This document shows positions 37,701-47,139 of a stretch of DNA of 64,000 nt, piece by piece (position 1 is the stretch's first letter; each line of letters starts with the position of its first letter). The translations under genes and the position numbers were made by a program. The notes beneath the pieces were generated by a model that was not told the DNA's origin, did no database searches, and saw only the letters and a list, made by a program, of their open reading frames with translations. Origin of the DNA: SZUA-36 sp963727635 (GTDB lineage Bacteria > Pseudomonadota > Gammaproteobacteria > Xanthomonadales > SZUA-36); NCBI GenBank assembly GCA_963727635.1, contig CAVSHP010000005.1, positions 1 to 64,000 on the forward strand, in the 5' to 3' direction.

Positions 37701-39045
37701 GACTGCTTGCTCCTGTTGGTATATAAAAAATCGGCCAGCCTGCTGGCGTCACCGTCCATTAATTCTGGACCATCCAATCCGAGTATAGACAACATCAGCG
37801 GGTAGACATCGATATTTCTGACCGGCCCGAGTGACAGACCGGCTGTGATGTTCGGGCCGCAGGCAACGAAAAAGCCGTGCATCGCCGGCGCTTCTGGCGC
37901 CCAGCCATGATCACCGCGATTGATCTTGCCGATCTTGTCCATGGCGGAGAGCACCGCGTAGCCCGTTTCCGGCATCAGGATGACATCAGCGAAACTCGGG
38001 TTGCCGTCCACACGCCATTGCGCAGGGGTGTCCCCGGGTTGATAAGCGCGCCCGTGCTCCCAGCTGGCGTTGACCTCTTTTACGATTGATGCGGCGCGAT
38101 CGGGGTCGTCCTGGTCCAGGTACAGGAACAGGTACGAACCAGCCCTCGACGCTGCGCGTGCCGGCAAGGTTGACGTGATCCGCCAGCACGTAGGGTTGCT
38201 GGTTTTCAACGTAGGTGTCCTGGCCATGATCGGAGAGCAGAATGATATTGACCTTGTCGGCGTATGGCAGTTTTTCAATTCCGTCCAGCAACCGTCCCAC
38301 GTAGGCATCAACACGGCCGATGGCGGCAATATTTTCCGCTGATTCCGGGCCATACCAGTGCGAATTGTCATCGACGTTTTCAAAATACAGGGTGTAGAGA
38401 TGCGGCCGGTTTTCTTCCGCTTCCGCCGAGCCAGGCCAGCACCTGGTCGACACGCTCCTCACCGGAGATTTTCTTGTCGTAGCTGAGCCAGTGGGTGGGT
38501 GGCACACCTTTTACCGGCGCCTCGGTGCCAACCCAGAAAAATGCTGCAGTGACCATCCCCTGGGTTTCGGCCGTAACCCAGATGGGTTCGCCCGCGTAAA
38601 AACGGGCGTCCTCGACGCTATCGCGGTTTTTATTTGAATACCACCTGGCCCTCGCCGGGTCGGGAAACTCGTTGGCCACCAGGCCGTGATGAGCGGGGTA
38701 GAGACCGGTTGCAATCGAATAGTGATTGGGAAAAGTCAGGCTGGGAAACACCGGCAGCAGACGCTCCGCCTTCGATCCGGCGGTGGCCACCCGGTGCAGA
38801 TTGGGTGTCGGGTAAAGGTCCATGTAATCCCAGCGGAAGGCGTCGATGGAAACCAGAATAAGATATGGCTTGCCTGGCTGTAAATCTGCATTGACACCGC
38901 CGCTTGCGTGCAAACTGCCGTCAGCCGGTCGGGCTTGTGCGCAGCAACTGGCTGCAAACAGAAGTGCCAGCAGCACACAGATGGCCTGCCCCAAGCCGCG
39001 ATGAGTTGCGGTCTGGAGAACCCTGGTTTTGCGTTCGCTCAGCAT
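37685..39045 (-). CDS. Exported type I phosphodiesterase/nucleotide pyrophosphatase (two frame breaks)
   Basis: About 453 residues when joined near 38430 (LAWLGGSG to AEAEENRPHLYTLYFE) and 38145 (GTRSVEG to AGSYLFLYL). Alkaline-phosphatase-fold enzyme of the ENPP group: LVSIDAFRWDYMD (metal Asp), FPSLTFPNHYSIATGLYP (Thr nucleophile), YFENVDDNSHWYGPES (Asp and His), IILLSDHGQDTY (Asp-His) and GDHGWAPEAPAMHGFFVACGP (last His). An N-terminal hydrophobic segment (ICVLLALLFAASCCAQA) gives export; the first Cys is not a clean lipobox. It cleaves nucleotide or phospholipid phosphodiesters outside the cytoplasm. The gene is followed by overlapping ppk2, suggesting a shared nucleotide or phosphate-related operon. 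Confidence 0.87.
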
Positions 39046-39084
39046 ACCGCCCGGATTTCGTGCCTGGCGGTATTTACGCTCGTC

Positions 39085-39447
39085 TCAACGCCGGAAGCCT
39101 TCCAGTATCTCGAAAAATCGGGGATTCAGGCCGCTCAATGGCGCCCTGAGTTTGTCCAGTTCGGCAGCGGGGGCATGCACTTCAAGACGGGTCAGGTCGG
39201 CAATCTTGAGGGCTTCCTGAAGCAGGGCTCCGACGTTGTCGAGATGTGCGAGCAGCGCTGCTGCGTCCTCGTAACCTTCCCTGCAATGGGCGACATCCCC
39301 GTCAAAACTGAAACTGTAGAACATGCACCCGGGTTCGCCACGGGTTTTTTCCACGAAGGCGTCACAACCCGTCTTGAAAGCATCCACCCGGCCTTCGTGA
39401 ATCTTGAAATAGGGAGCCAGTGTGCAGCAGGTGTCGGGTTTTGTCAT
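39085..39447 (-). CDS. ABM-type small monooxygenase-like protein
   Basis: 120 residues from the ATG at 39447, preceded at eight bases by GAGG. Dimeric alpha/beta-barrel (ABM, antibiotic biosynthesis monooxygenase-like) pattern: LAPYFKIHEGRVDAFKTG, GCMFYSFSFDGDVAHCREGYED and HLDNVGALLQEAL. Such folds include quinol monooxygenases and heme-degrading enzymes, but most small members have no assigned reaction. No signal peptide. It lies upstream of the phosphodiesterase-ppk2 pair in the same direction, 39 bases away. Confidence 0.78.
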   Translation of the reverse strand: MTKPDTCCTLAPYFKIHEGRVDAFKTGCDAFVEKTRGEPGCMFYSFSFDGDVAHCREGYEDAAALLAHLDNVGALLQEALKIADLTRLEVHAPAAELDKLRAPLSGLNPRFFEILEGFRR

Positions 39448-39518
39448 GATCTCGTCCTCGGTTGTGTTTTTCTTCGCAATCACTGAACAATATAAGTGAA
39501 TGCGCGGGAAACGTCCCT

Positions 39519-41600
39519 CTATTTCAGTTGTGTCCAGAGATGCGTGTAGGCCAAAGCCAGCCGGTAAGCCAGTTGGTCATTGGTGGTTGAACCGCCGTGT
39601 CCGCCTTCGATGTTTTCGTAATACCAGACCTCATAGCCCATTTCCTCCATGCGCGCCGCCATTTTCCGGGCGTGACCCGGGTGCACGCGGTCATCACGCG
39701 TCGAGGTGTAAAAAAATACCGCCGGGTAGTCCACGTCCGGCTTGAGGTTCTGGTAGGGGGAATACTGGCTGATGTAGGCCCATTCTTCGGGAACGTCCGG
39801 GTCACCATACTCGGCCATCCAGCTGGCCCCGGCCAGCAGCTTGTGGTAGCGCCGCATATCCAGTAGCGGTGAGCCGCAAATCACCGCGCCATAGAGTTCG
39901 GGCCTGCGGATCATGGTTGCAGCCACCAGCAAGCCGCCGTTGGAGCGACCTTCGATACCGAGGTGTTCGGGTGAGGTGATGTTGCGCTTGAACAGGTCTT
40001 CTGCCACCGCCTCGAAATCCTCGAATGCGCGGTGACGGTTCTCTTTCAGTGCCGCCGCGTGCCACTGCGGACCGAACTCACCTCCACCGCGTATGTTGGC
40101 CAGCACGAAAACCCCGCCGCGTTCCAGCCAGAGTTTGCCATAGGCGCCGGACAGGTCCTCGTAGGAACCCGAGTAGGACGGGGTAAGCGCATTGCGAAAG
40201 CCGCCGTAGGAAAAGATGTAGGTCGGGTTTTTACCATCTCTTTTGGCATCCTTTGCCAGGACCACGAAATAGGGCACCCTGGTGCCATCGGCGGAGGTGG
40301 CAAAATACTGCTCAGTCTTGAAACGGTCTCCGTCAAAGCTGGGCGCCTGGCTCTTCACCATGTGTGGCTGCCAGTCCGATGATGCAACGTAGTACAGCGC
40401 GGGTGGAGTGGTGAATGATTCGTAGTGCGCGAAGAAGTTGCCGCTGCTGTCATCGGTGCTGGTGATTTCGAGTGAGCCGTTGTCCGGGAAATCGACCAGG
40501 CTGTGTTGCCAGCCGCCCGCGGGCCCGGGATTGTAGCGGTATATCCTGCCGCGGACGTTATCCAGCACCGTGACCAGGATGGTGGAATCGGTGGTGTCAA
40601 CCGACTGCACGATGGTGGTGCTGTCGGGTTGGACCAGCACCTCGATTCCGCCTTTGCCACCCTCATGCAAGGCGGTGGGGTCGGCGATCAGCACCGCACC
40701 TTGCGGGTAGGTGACGCCGGAGCGGGTCCAGTCTTCCTTCAGGGAAATAATCAGGCGTCCCTGGAAAGCGCCATTGATGGTGGCAGATGACGGCAGTTCA
40801 AGGTGTTTCAGACCATCATCTGTCAGTTGATAATACTCCGACGTCCAGAAAGTCGTGCCATCGCTGACCAGGTCGATGTCATCGCCGGTAGAGCGCAGGC
40901 GGAAGGCGAATGCAGAAACGGATTTAACCTCACCCGTATAAACCAGTTCCGCTGCATCGAGCGGCGTGCCGCGTTTCCAGCGCTTGACGATCCTCGGGTA
41001 ACCGGAGTCGGTCATCGAGCCTGCGCCAAAATCGGTCGCGACAAACACCGTATCTGCGTCAATCCAGTTGGTTCCGCCCTTGGCCAGCGGCAGGAAAAAG
41101 CCATCTTTGACAAAGGTCTTGTCGACGGAATTGAATTCGCGTGAAACCACCGCATCACCACCGCCGGGGGACAATCTCACCATGCAGTGTTCCGGTTGCG
41201 CCTTCAGACAGTCCATACCCTTGAAAACCCATTGCTGGTTTTCTTGCGCCGACAGTGCGTCAATGTCGATGACGGTTTCCCACTTTGGTGTATCGGTGGT
41301 GAACTGCGCCAGGGTCGTGCGTCTGTAGATACCCCTGGGATGTTGTTCATCCCGCCAGAAGTTGTACAGCCAGTCACCCTGCTGGTGGACCTCGGGCAGA
41401 CGGGAGGCAGCGTTCAGCACCGTCTTCGCCTCGGCATAGAGTTCGTCGAACAAGGGATTGCTCGCCAGGCGTTCGGCGGTCGAGGCGTTTTGAGCACGGA
41501 CCCAGTCCAGCGCCTGCGCATCATCGACGCCTTCGAGCCAGAGGTAAGGATCGTCTTCAGCCCAGGCCATGGAAAAGCTGCCAGGCCCGTGATAACACAA
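39519..41600 (-). CDS. Prolyl oligopeptidase family peptidase (S9A)
   Basis: 693 residues. An N-terminal propeller (from DDPYLWLEGVDDAQALDW, the usual S9A opening) precedes the alpha/beta-hydrolase domain: FSYGGFRNALTPSYSG, GVFVLANIRGGGEFGP, LGIEGRSNGGLLVAATMIRRPELY (Ser nucleophile), STRDDRVHPGHARKMA (Asp) and EGGHGGSTTNDQL (His). Cleaves short proline-containing peptides. The first codon is TTG and the N terminus shows a short stretch with an AWA-EDD cleavage-like site, but an ATG at about 41624 lies in another frame, so an indel may have cut the real signal peptide. It is therefore probably periplasmic. Same strand as the downstream ABM gene. Confidence 0.9.
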   Translation of the reverse strand: MCYHGPGSFSMAWAEDDPYLWLEGVDDAQALDWVRAQNASTAERLASNPLFDELYAEAKTVLNAASRLPEVHQQGDWLYNFWRDEQHPRGIYRRTTLAQFTTDTPKWETVIDIDALSAQENQQWVFKGMDCLKAQPEHCMVRLSPGGGDAVVSREFNSVDKTFVKDGFFLPLAKGGTNWIDADTVFVATDFGAGSMTDSGYPRIVKRWKRGTPLDAAELVYTGEVKSVSAFAFRLRSTGDDIDLVSDGTTFWTSEYYQLTDDGLKHLELPSSATINGAFQGRLIISLKEDWTRSGVTYPQGAVLIADPTALHEGGKGGIEVLVQPDSTTIVQSVDTTDSTILVTVLDNVRGRIYRYNPGPAGGWQHSLVDFPDNGSLEITSTDDSSGNFFAHYESFTTPPALYYVASSDWQPHMVKSQAPSFDGDRFKTEQYFATSADGTRVPYFVVLAKDAKRDGKNPTYIFSYGGFRNALTPSYSGSYEDLSGAYGKLWLERGGVFVLANIRGGGEFGPQWHAAALKENRHRAFEDFEAVAEDLFKRNITSPEHLGIEGRSNGGLLVAATMIRRPELYGAVICGSPLLDMRRYHKLLAGASWMAEYGDPDVPEEWAYISQYSPYQNLKPDVDYPAVFFYTSTRDDRVHPGHARKMAARMEEMGYEVWYYENIEGGHGGSTTNDQLAYRLALAYTHLWTQLK

Positions 41601-41683
41601 GGGTTTTGAGATACATCGGGTTGATCCTATTTTAAAATTTTATTATCAGATATCACGCTTATAAAATCAGCAGGAAATCCGCT

Positions 41684-42644
41684 TCAGTTTTGATCGCTGC
41701 AAACCGAGGTGATATCGAATTGGCGGGGGTCCGCCAATTCATCCGCAGCGACCATTTCCATGAGCAGGTTTTCCAACGGTGTTTGCCTGTCCAGTTCAGC
41801 ATAGTGTGCTCTTTGTTCCATGACCCAGGTGCTGTCCAGCAGCGGGCAGTAGCCGCGCATGGTTTTCCGTATATTTTTCCAGCGGTGCGGACTGTAAATA
41901 TTGGGGTTCCAGGATTCATCCCACTCCGGGCTGACATAATCTCTGAAATCAAAGCCGGCGGAAAAGTGCCAGGGCCCTGTTCCGGTCATCAGGGGTTCGT
42001 CTCCGTTGCACATGCGCCGATAGAAAATAAAACCCTGGTAATTGGCTTCCATATCCGCCGGGGAAATAACACCTGTCAGCATTGGCCCTGGACCCATCGT
42101 TCGAGTAGTACACCATAGCCAAGCATCTCGTGTTGCAATGCTTCCCCGCTAAACTCATCCCGATTTTTTTCCACCAGTGTAGTACCACCAGCCTTCCGAA
42201 AAAAAATGCGCGAGCTTGTCAGCGCCCAGGCGGATCATATTGATCTCGAGGGTAGGGCTGGGATGTAACCAGCGGGCAAAATCGAACGGTACTGTCTTGG
42301 ACAACAGGTAAGACTTGCGGTAATCCCGGGTTTCATCAGCGCCACGTGGTATCCGGTCAACCAGTTGCGTGGAGTTGATCCATATTTCGATTGGCTGGTA
42401 GATGGAATGCTGCAGACGCCGCTGAACCAGGTCAACGGCGTGTTCGCAGTCGCGCGGTGGATCATCAGCCCTGGCATCCAGGGCATCCTGGATCTGCAGG
42501 CGCACCCAGGCATTGAGATAAACGGTCGAGTCTTCGATGGGTTTACCCCAGGCGTAAAACTGGTCCGTTTCCAGTGCCTGTGCCGAGGTGCATGTCACTA
42601 GCAACAACACAACCGTCAGGAGATCTTCCGTGCCGTGTATTCAT
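41684..42644 (-). CDS. Exported protein of unknown function (three frame breaks)
   Basis: Joined from the ATG at 42644 through breaks near 42630, 42165 and 42085. The first part gives a signal peptide (LTVVLLLVTCTSAQA, mature start LETDQFYAW). The body holds WLHPSPTLEINMIRLGADKLAHFFSEGWWYY, a conserved-looking motif with His and several aromatics, then (after the breaks) EANYQGFIFYRRMCNGD and WNPNIYSPHRWKN. The end is DITSVCSDQN. I do not recognise a family. It starts five bases after the stop of the next gene, so both form one transcript. The annotated breaks assume it is intact in the organism. Confidence 0.65.
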
Positions 42645-42649
42645 GGGTT

Positions 42650-43249
42650 TCAGAACCCCCATCCCACGGCTCCGACAATGACCCAGTCGTCATTGGTTTT
42701 CTCAGACAATGAACGCATGACGCCTGCCGAGAAATTGAGCTGGACGATGGATAAATTGCCTTCGATACCGGCGAGGGTCTGGGGGATGGGTCCCATGGGA
42801 CCGTAGCGCCAGGTGCGCAGCACCGAGCCGCGGACCGCCCAGCCCCAATTGGCGGTATGCAACCAGCGTTTTGTGCGGCCAGTTTCAGCGACCAGGCTGC
42901 CCCAGCCCACACTGCCCTGGATACCGTACTGACCCGGTTCCACTTCAAAGTGCCAGCCACGTACCAGGCAGGCGCTTGCGCAATCAGTATCGACAGGTTG
43001 CTTCGCGAGCATTGCGCCAAAACCTGCGGAAAGTCGAAGCGGATAGCCCCACCGAATTCGTGTCAGCGCATACCAGCGCCGCTCCACGTTCTCAAGTTCG
43101 GCCCTGACCTGCATCAGGGCCTGATCGGATACTTGAACCTTGAGGTTGGTGTCAGGCGATGCCAAAACGCCATCGGCCGATGCACACATGCCGGATAATT
43201 GGAGAAAAATGAATACGCACAGGCAAATAATGCCCGGCCCAAGTTTCAC
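42650..43249 (-). CDS. Exported protein of unknown function
   Basis: 199 residues from the GTG at 43249, eight bases after AAAGGAG. The signal peptide (IICLCVFIFLQLSGMCASA) is clear. The rest has LENVERRWYALTRIRWGYPLRLSAGFGAM, WHFEVEPGQYGIQGSVGWGS and ends WVIVGAVGWGF, with alternating aromatic and Gly residues, which suggests a small beta-barrel or outer-membrane-associated protein. A terminal Phe, as here, is typical of outer-membrane barrels recognised by BamA. No family recognised. It is the first gene of the pair with the protein at 41684-42644. Confidence 0.7.
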   Translation of the reverse strand: MKLGPGIICLCVFIFLQLSGMCASADGVLASPDTNLKVQVSDQALMQVRAELENVERRWYALTRIRWGYPLRLSAGFGAMLAKQPVDTDCASACLVRGWHFEVEPGQYGIQGSVGWGSLVAETGRTKRWLHTANWGWAVRGSVLRTWRYGPMGPIPQTLAGIEGNLSIVQLNFSAGVMRSLSEKTNDDWVIVGAVGWGF

Positions 43250-43378
43250 GATACCTACTCCTTTCTGCAACTGTTAAAGGGGGAGCATTAGGAAAAGCAG
43301 ATTGGATTGAATTGTAACGCATCGACCCTGGCCCTCAAAGCCAATTGACGATGAAAAGGCCGGTCTGACCAATGCCGG

Positions 43379-44158
43379 CTAACCGTACTTGTCTTCGTGG
43401 GTTTTCAGTTTCGACTCGACCCTGGCCAGCGCGCTGAGAATCCGGTCGTGTATCGGCGTTGTGTTGTCAGCGTCCAGCAGGGTTGTGGTGTGCGCTGCAC
43501 ACAGGTTCTCGGCGTCCCGCCAATTTTCGGCCAGTTCAGTGGCCCATTGGCGGAAATCCTGTGCGGCGCCCGCGCGCTTCTCCAGCACATTGGCGAGGGT
43601 CAGGTGAAAACTGAATGAGTCCGTCAGACCAAAAAAACGCATCAGCAGGGGCAGTCGGATGTACATAAAGGTGTCGTCGACGTGTATGGTTTGGGAGGCG
43701 CGATGCAAGACCAGCACCGAAGAAAAATGCAGGTTTTCATCGGCGGAAATAAAATCCACGCCACGTGGCACCGAGAATTCGAAGTCCTCCGTGAACTTCA
43801 GCTGGGTGGCCGGGTCCTCGATGAGCCCCGCTTGCCATTTCAGATCGGGAAAACGCGACAGGTGCCGCGCCGTGCCGTAGTGTCGGGCCTTGGGATAGCG
43901 TTCGTGCATCCACCCCACATGTACGGTATGGAAGGGGTGCAGGTTGAGGATCGCTGCAACGTCTTTTCCATTGCGTGTCAGTTGGTCCACCTCTTCGAGG
44001 ACGGAACCGTCCAACGTATAGGAATCGAGGAAAACAAACTTGCCACCTGCGAGCCTGACCAGTGAAGTCTGTGTGCCGATGTCGATGATACCGGCGATTT
44101 TGAACGAACCGCGTATATTCCAGAAGTCATCCGAAATTTTAAGAATTTTGGCGCCCAT
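43379..44158 (-). CDS. Metallo-hydrolase-like protein of unknown function
   Basis: 259 residues, no signal peptide. The N-terminal half has the layout of a metallo-beta-lactamase fold without its full metal site: ISDDFWNIRGSFKIAG, TSLVRLAGGKFVFLDSYTL, VAAILNLHPFHTVHVGWMHERYPKARHYGTARH (His residues where HxHxDH would be), and VLVLHRASQTIHVDDTFMYIR. The HxHxDH motif itself is absent, so a zinc hydrolase role is doubtful. The second half is helical. A related group (DUF4336-like) is a possible home. It follows the beta-lactamase/TPR gene by 52 bases in the same direction. Confidence 0.6.
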   Translation of the reverse strand: MGAKILKISDDFWNIRGSFKIAGIIDIGTQTSLVRLAGGKFVFLDSYTLDGSVLEEVDQLTRNGKDVAAILNLHPFHTVHVGWMHERYPKARHYGTARHLSRFPDLKWQAGLIEDPATQLKFTEDFEFSVPRGVDFISADENLHFSSVLVLHRASQTIHVDDTFMYIRLPLLMRFFGLTDSFSFHLTLANVLEKRAGAAQDFRQWATELAENWRDAENLCAAHTTTLLDADNTTPIHDRILSALARVESKLKTHEDKYG

Positions 44159-44210
44159 TGGAGGAGTTCCCGCGTTGAGATTGCTATGGCTGATGTTACA
44201 GGGCTTTCCC

Positions 44211-45992
44211 CTATTTGTCCGCTTCCAGTTCAGCCAGGTTTCTCAGTGAATTGGCAAACTCCGGGTCGCGTTTGAGCGCATTGCGGTAACTTTCAATGGC
44301 TTTCTCCCGGTTGCCTGTCTGCCGGTAGGCCCAGCCAAGGCTGTCCCAGGTATTGGCCGAATCGGGATATAAATCGGTGTTGATACGCAACAATTCGATG
44401 GCATAGGCGGGCGTCTCGGTTACCGTGTTCAGACCCCGGTTGTTCAGGTATTCCTCGGACAGGGATTCCTCTTTGGGGTTGGCTGCAAGTGCTGCGCGGA
44501 ATGCCGCAAGTGCGTCTTCGTAACGCCCTTCGGCGAGAATTTCGCCTGGCAGCCATTCGTCTTCTGCCAGGCGTCTATGCGGTTGTCTTTCACCGCCGTC
44601 GAGGACAAAATTGAACACCGGGCCGCTTTCGCTATCAGTGAAAGCAATGGGTGTGGCCCGGGCACGTCGCAAAAGCAATCTGTCACCGGCGTATAACAAC
44701 TCCTCCGGTTTGTCTCCCGGGTACGTCATGTACATCTTGCCGGCCTCGCTCGTGATTGAAATCGAAATCGTCGCGTCATACCGATAACGGCCGCTGTACC
44801 TGTCCGCCCAATCCGCCGGTAGCGGCACAACATCGTGGACTTCGTACCCGTCCCAGTCATAGGTGAGCGCCACCGCGTTGACCACTTCGGCCATGAACGC
44901 AGGGTGGTTGGAATTGATCATCACCACCACACCGTAACCATTTTCCAGGTGGGCGATCAGCGAGGCGCAAAAACCCTCATCCCAGCCATCGTGGGAAAAA
45001 TACCCGCTCATCCCGCGCTGCCGGAGACCCCAGCCCAGGCCATAGCCGGAATCGACCGGTGTGGTCATGGTCCGCGCCATTTCCTTGCTCATCAGCTTGC
45101 TTTCGCCCTTCAGGGCCTTTTGCATTTCGATGGCGAACAATGCCAGGTCTTCGGCGGTGGTCCACAAACCCGCGGCGGCCATTTCGGGATAGCTGTGGCG
45201 TTTGCCCGGAACGGTCATACCGTCGGGCAGTACGCCTGCGGCTGCATTTACGAGCCAATCCGGCGGCAGTGGTTGCATGTAGGTGCTGTGCGACATACCC
45301 AGTGGCTTAATCACCAACTCGTCCATCAAGGGTGCAAATGGCTTGCCGGTCACGTCGGTCATCATAAGTTGGGCGATGGTGTATCCACCGCCCGAATAGC
45401 GGAAACCTTCGCCCGGCGTCTTGTCCACCCGGATCGGGTCCGAATTGGCGGGACCGGAGCCATCGAGCACCTGCACCATGCTTGGTACCTCCTCACCGGG
45501 CGCGTAACCGCCAAAGCCGTGAACGGTAAGACCGCCGGTGTGGCTCAGTAACTGTTTCAGGGTGACCTTGTGATCGGTGGTGAATTCATTGTCAGGTAGT
45601 TTCCAACTCACCAGCGCCAGGTTGACATCCGTGTCCAGTGAAAGCTTGCCCGCCTCTACCAGGCGCAATGCAGCAAAGGCCGCGACCGGTTTGCTGATCG
45701 AACCGGCCTGGAACAGCGTGGTAGCGCTGACCGCTTCACCGGTCTCGCGGTCTGCCAGTCCATAGGTCCTGTACCAGGCGACTTTATTGTCCTTGATAAC
45801 CGCGATTCCGATACCGGGCACGCCGTAGTGTTGCATACGCTCCTCAAGTGTCCACGGCTTGTCACCCTTGAAGACATTGGCGGGAACCAGCCCGTTTTCG
45901 ACGGCAGTAATTTGACTTTCCGTCGTTGCGTCTGCCGCTGCTGTTGAGCCAAGGAACAACAGGCTTAGGGTGATTATCGGGAGAATTTTCAT
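44211..45992 (-). CDS. Serine beta-lactamase-like hydrolase with TPR tail
   Basis: 593 residues from the ATG at 45992. Signal peptide (LPIITLSLLFLGSTAAA), then a class C beta-lactamase/penicillin-binding-like domain: FQAGSISKPVAAFAALRLVE (Ser-x-x-Lys), FRYSGGGYTIAQLM (Tyr-x-Asn position is Tyr-Ser-Gly) and GYFSHDGWDEGFCAS (His-x-Gly). Next come a small beta domain (WADRYSGRYRYDATISIS) and, from about residue 490, TPR-like helices (YPDSANTWDSLGWAYRQTGNREKAIESYRNALKR). Homologues in this group hydrolyse esters or D-amino-acid peptides. The TPR tail is unusual for the family; it may bind a partner. The frame is intact. Confidence 0.88.
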   Translation of the reverse strand: MKILPIITLSLLFLGSTAAADATTESQITAVENGLVPANVFKGDKPWTLEERMQHYGVPGIGIAVIKDNKVAWYRTYGLADRETGEAVSATTLFQAGSISKPVAAFAALRLVEAGKLSLDTDVNLALVSWKLPDNEFTTDHKVTLKQLLSHTGGLTVHGFGGYAPGEEVPSMVQVLDGSGPANSDPIRVDKTPGEGFRYSGGGYTIAQLMMTDVTGKPFAPLMDELVIKPLGMSHSTYMQPLPPDWLVNAAAGVLPDGMTVPGKRHSYPEMAAAGLWTTAEDLALFAIEMQKALKGESKLMSKEMARTMTTPVDSGYGLGWGLRQRGMSGYFSHDGWDEGFCASLIAHLENGYGVVVMINSNHPAFMAEVVNAVALTYDWDGYEVHDVVPLPADWADRYSGRYRYDATISISITSEAGKMYMTYPGDKPEELLYAGDRLLLRRARATPIAFTDSESGPVFNFVLDGGERQPHRRLAEDEWLPGEILAEGRYEDALAAFRAALAANPKEESLSEEYLNNRGLNTVTETPAYAIELLRINTDLYPDSANTWDSLGWAYRQTGNREKAIESYRNALKRDPEFANSLRNLAELEADK

Positions 45993-46092
45993 TTTTATCC
46001 TTTTTGTCGATAAGAGGTTGTCCGCCATCAGCTTAGATCACGTGTAGGTTGGTTCACCATGCCTGGCTACTTTCAGGCAAGGGTATCCGCAT

Positions 46093-47097
46093 TTAAAACC
46101 CTTCAGGTCGGAGGGTTTCAATAAACCCGGCATCCACCCAGTAAATATCGGAGTTGCCGTTTTCCGGCATGTTAAATACCGATGTCAGCTCATCCAGTGA
46201 CCAGGGTTGGCTATCAGGAGCGTTTTCTGCGGGTTTTCGTTGCGACATGAAGAAAAAATACTTGCCGTCCCGGGATACGAACGGCGAGTATTCCTGTGAG
46301 CCCTGTGTGTTGATCCTGTCACCGAGGTTGATCGGCTGCGACCATTCATCCTGCGGGTTGCGGTAAACGATGTAGTAGTCAATTGATCCGAGACTGTCCT
46401 CGCGGCCAAACACCGATACGATGATATAGCTTTCATCCGGTGCGACGAAGGCATTGAAACGGGTTTTACCGCAATTGACATTGTCCGGCAGTCTTTCCGG
46501 CGCACTGTAGTGGCCATCCACCAGCCTCGAACGGTAGATATACTCCACCGCCGGGTCATCACTCACCCTTGAGAAATAAAGTGTTCCATCGTTGGTGATC
46601 GAAGGGAAGGTCTCGGATACCGGCGTGTTGATGACATCATCGAGTTTGACCGCTGTTCCCCAACCGCCTGGTTCCCGGCCCATCACCCAGATGTCCATGT
46701 TGTCATCATTGTCCTTTGGCGCCGTGACAAAAAACATCCGTGAGCCATCCGGGGAGATGGCCGGCTCAAGGTATCTCAGGTTCCTGTCTGTCGCGAATGC
46801 GGCCACCCGTGGTTCGCCCCAGCCGGTGACTGTTTTTTTGACCACCAGGATCGTGGACAGATCGAAGTTTCTCATGTTGACCGAAGAATAAAATTCGGAA
46901 CCGTCGGGCGTCATGGCCAGGTCACGATTGTTAAAACCGTTGGAAATGATCCCTGGGGCAAACAGTTCGGGTTCATCGCCGGGCGGTGTCTGGCCGAAGT
47001 AGAGGCCGTCCGGGGTAACATTGTCGTTTGCCGCAAGCTGTGCTGCCGGGGTCATGAACATGCAGCAGGTCAGTGACAGGATGAATTTTCGAAACAT
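46093..47097 (-). CDS. Exported TolB-like beta-propeller protein
   Basis: 334 residues from the ATG at 47097, seven bases after AGGGAG (an ATG at 47103 is too close). Signal peptide (FILSLTCCMFMTPAAQLAA). The body has PD40/WD40-like repeats of the TolB type: RDLAMTPDGSEFYSS, LEPAISPDGSRMFFVT, TFPSITNDGTLYFSRVS, NAFVAPDESYIIVSVFG and YSPFVSRDGKYFFFMS. About five or six blades are visible. No catalytic domain. Role unknown; binding of sugars or partner proteins is typical for such propellers. It is the first gene of the run toward the beta-lactamase-like protein. Confidence 0.85.
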   Translation of the reverse strand: MFRKFILSLTCCMFMTPAAQLAANDNVTPDGLYFGQTPPGDEPELFAPGIISNGFNNRDLAMTPDGSEFYSSVNMRNFDLSTILVVKKTVTGWGEPRVAAFATDRNLRYLEPAISPDGSRMFFVTAPKDNDDNMDIWVMGREPGGWGTAVKLDDVINTPVSETFPSITNDGTLYFSRVSDDPAVEYIYRSRLVDGHYSAPERLPDNVNCGKTRFNAFVAPDESYIIVSVFGREDSLGSIDYYIVYRNPQDEWSQPINLGDRINTQGSQEYSPFVSRDGKYFFFMSQRKPAENAPDSQPWSLDELTSVFNMPENGNSDIYWVDAGFIETLRPEGF

Positions 47098-47139
47098 GGA
47101 CATGCTCCCTGATTACGTAATCTGATTATACTCCGCTGG

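Noticed and set aside
43379..44158. Active metallo-beta-lactamase
   Set aside because: The HxHxDH metal motif is absent.
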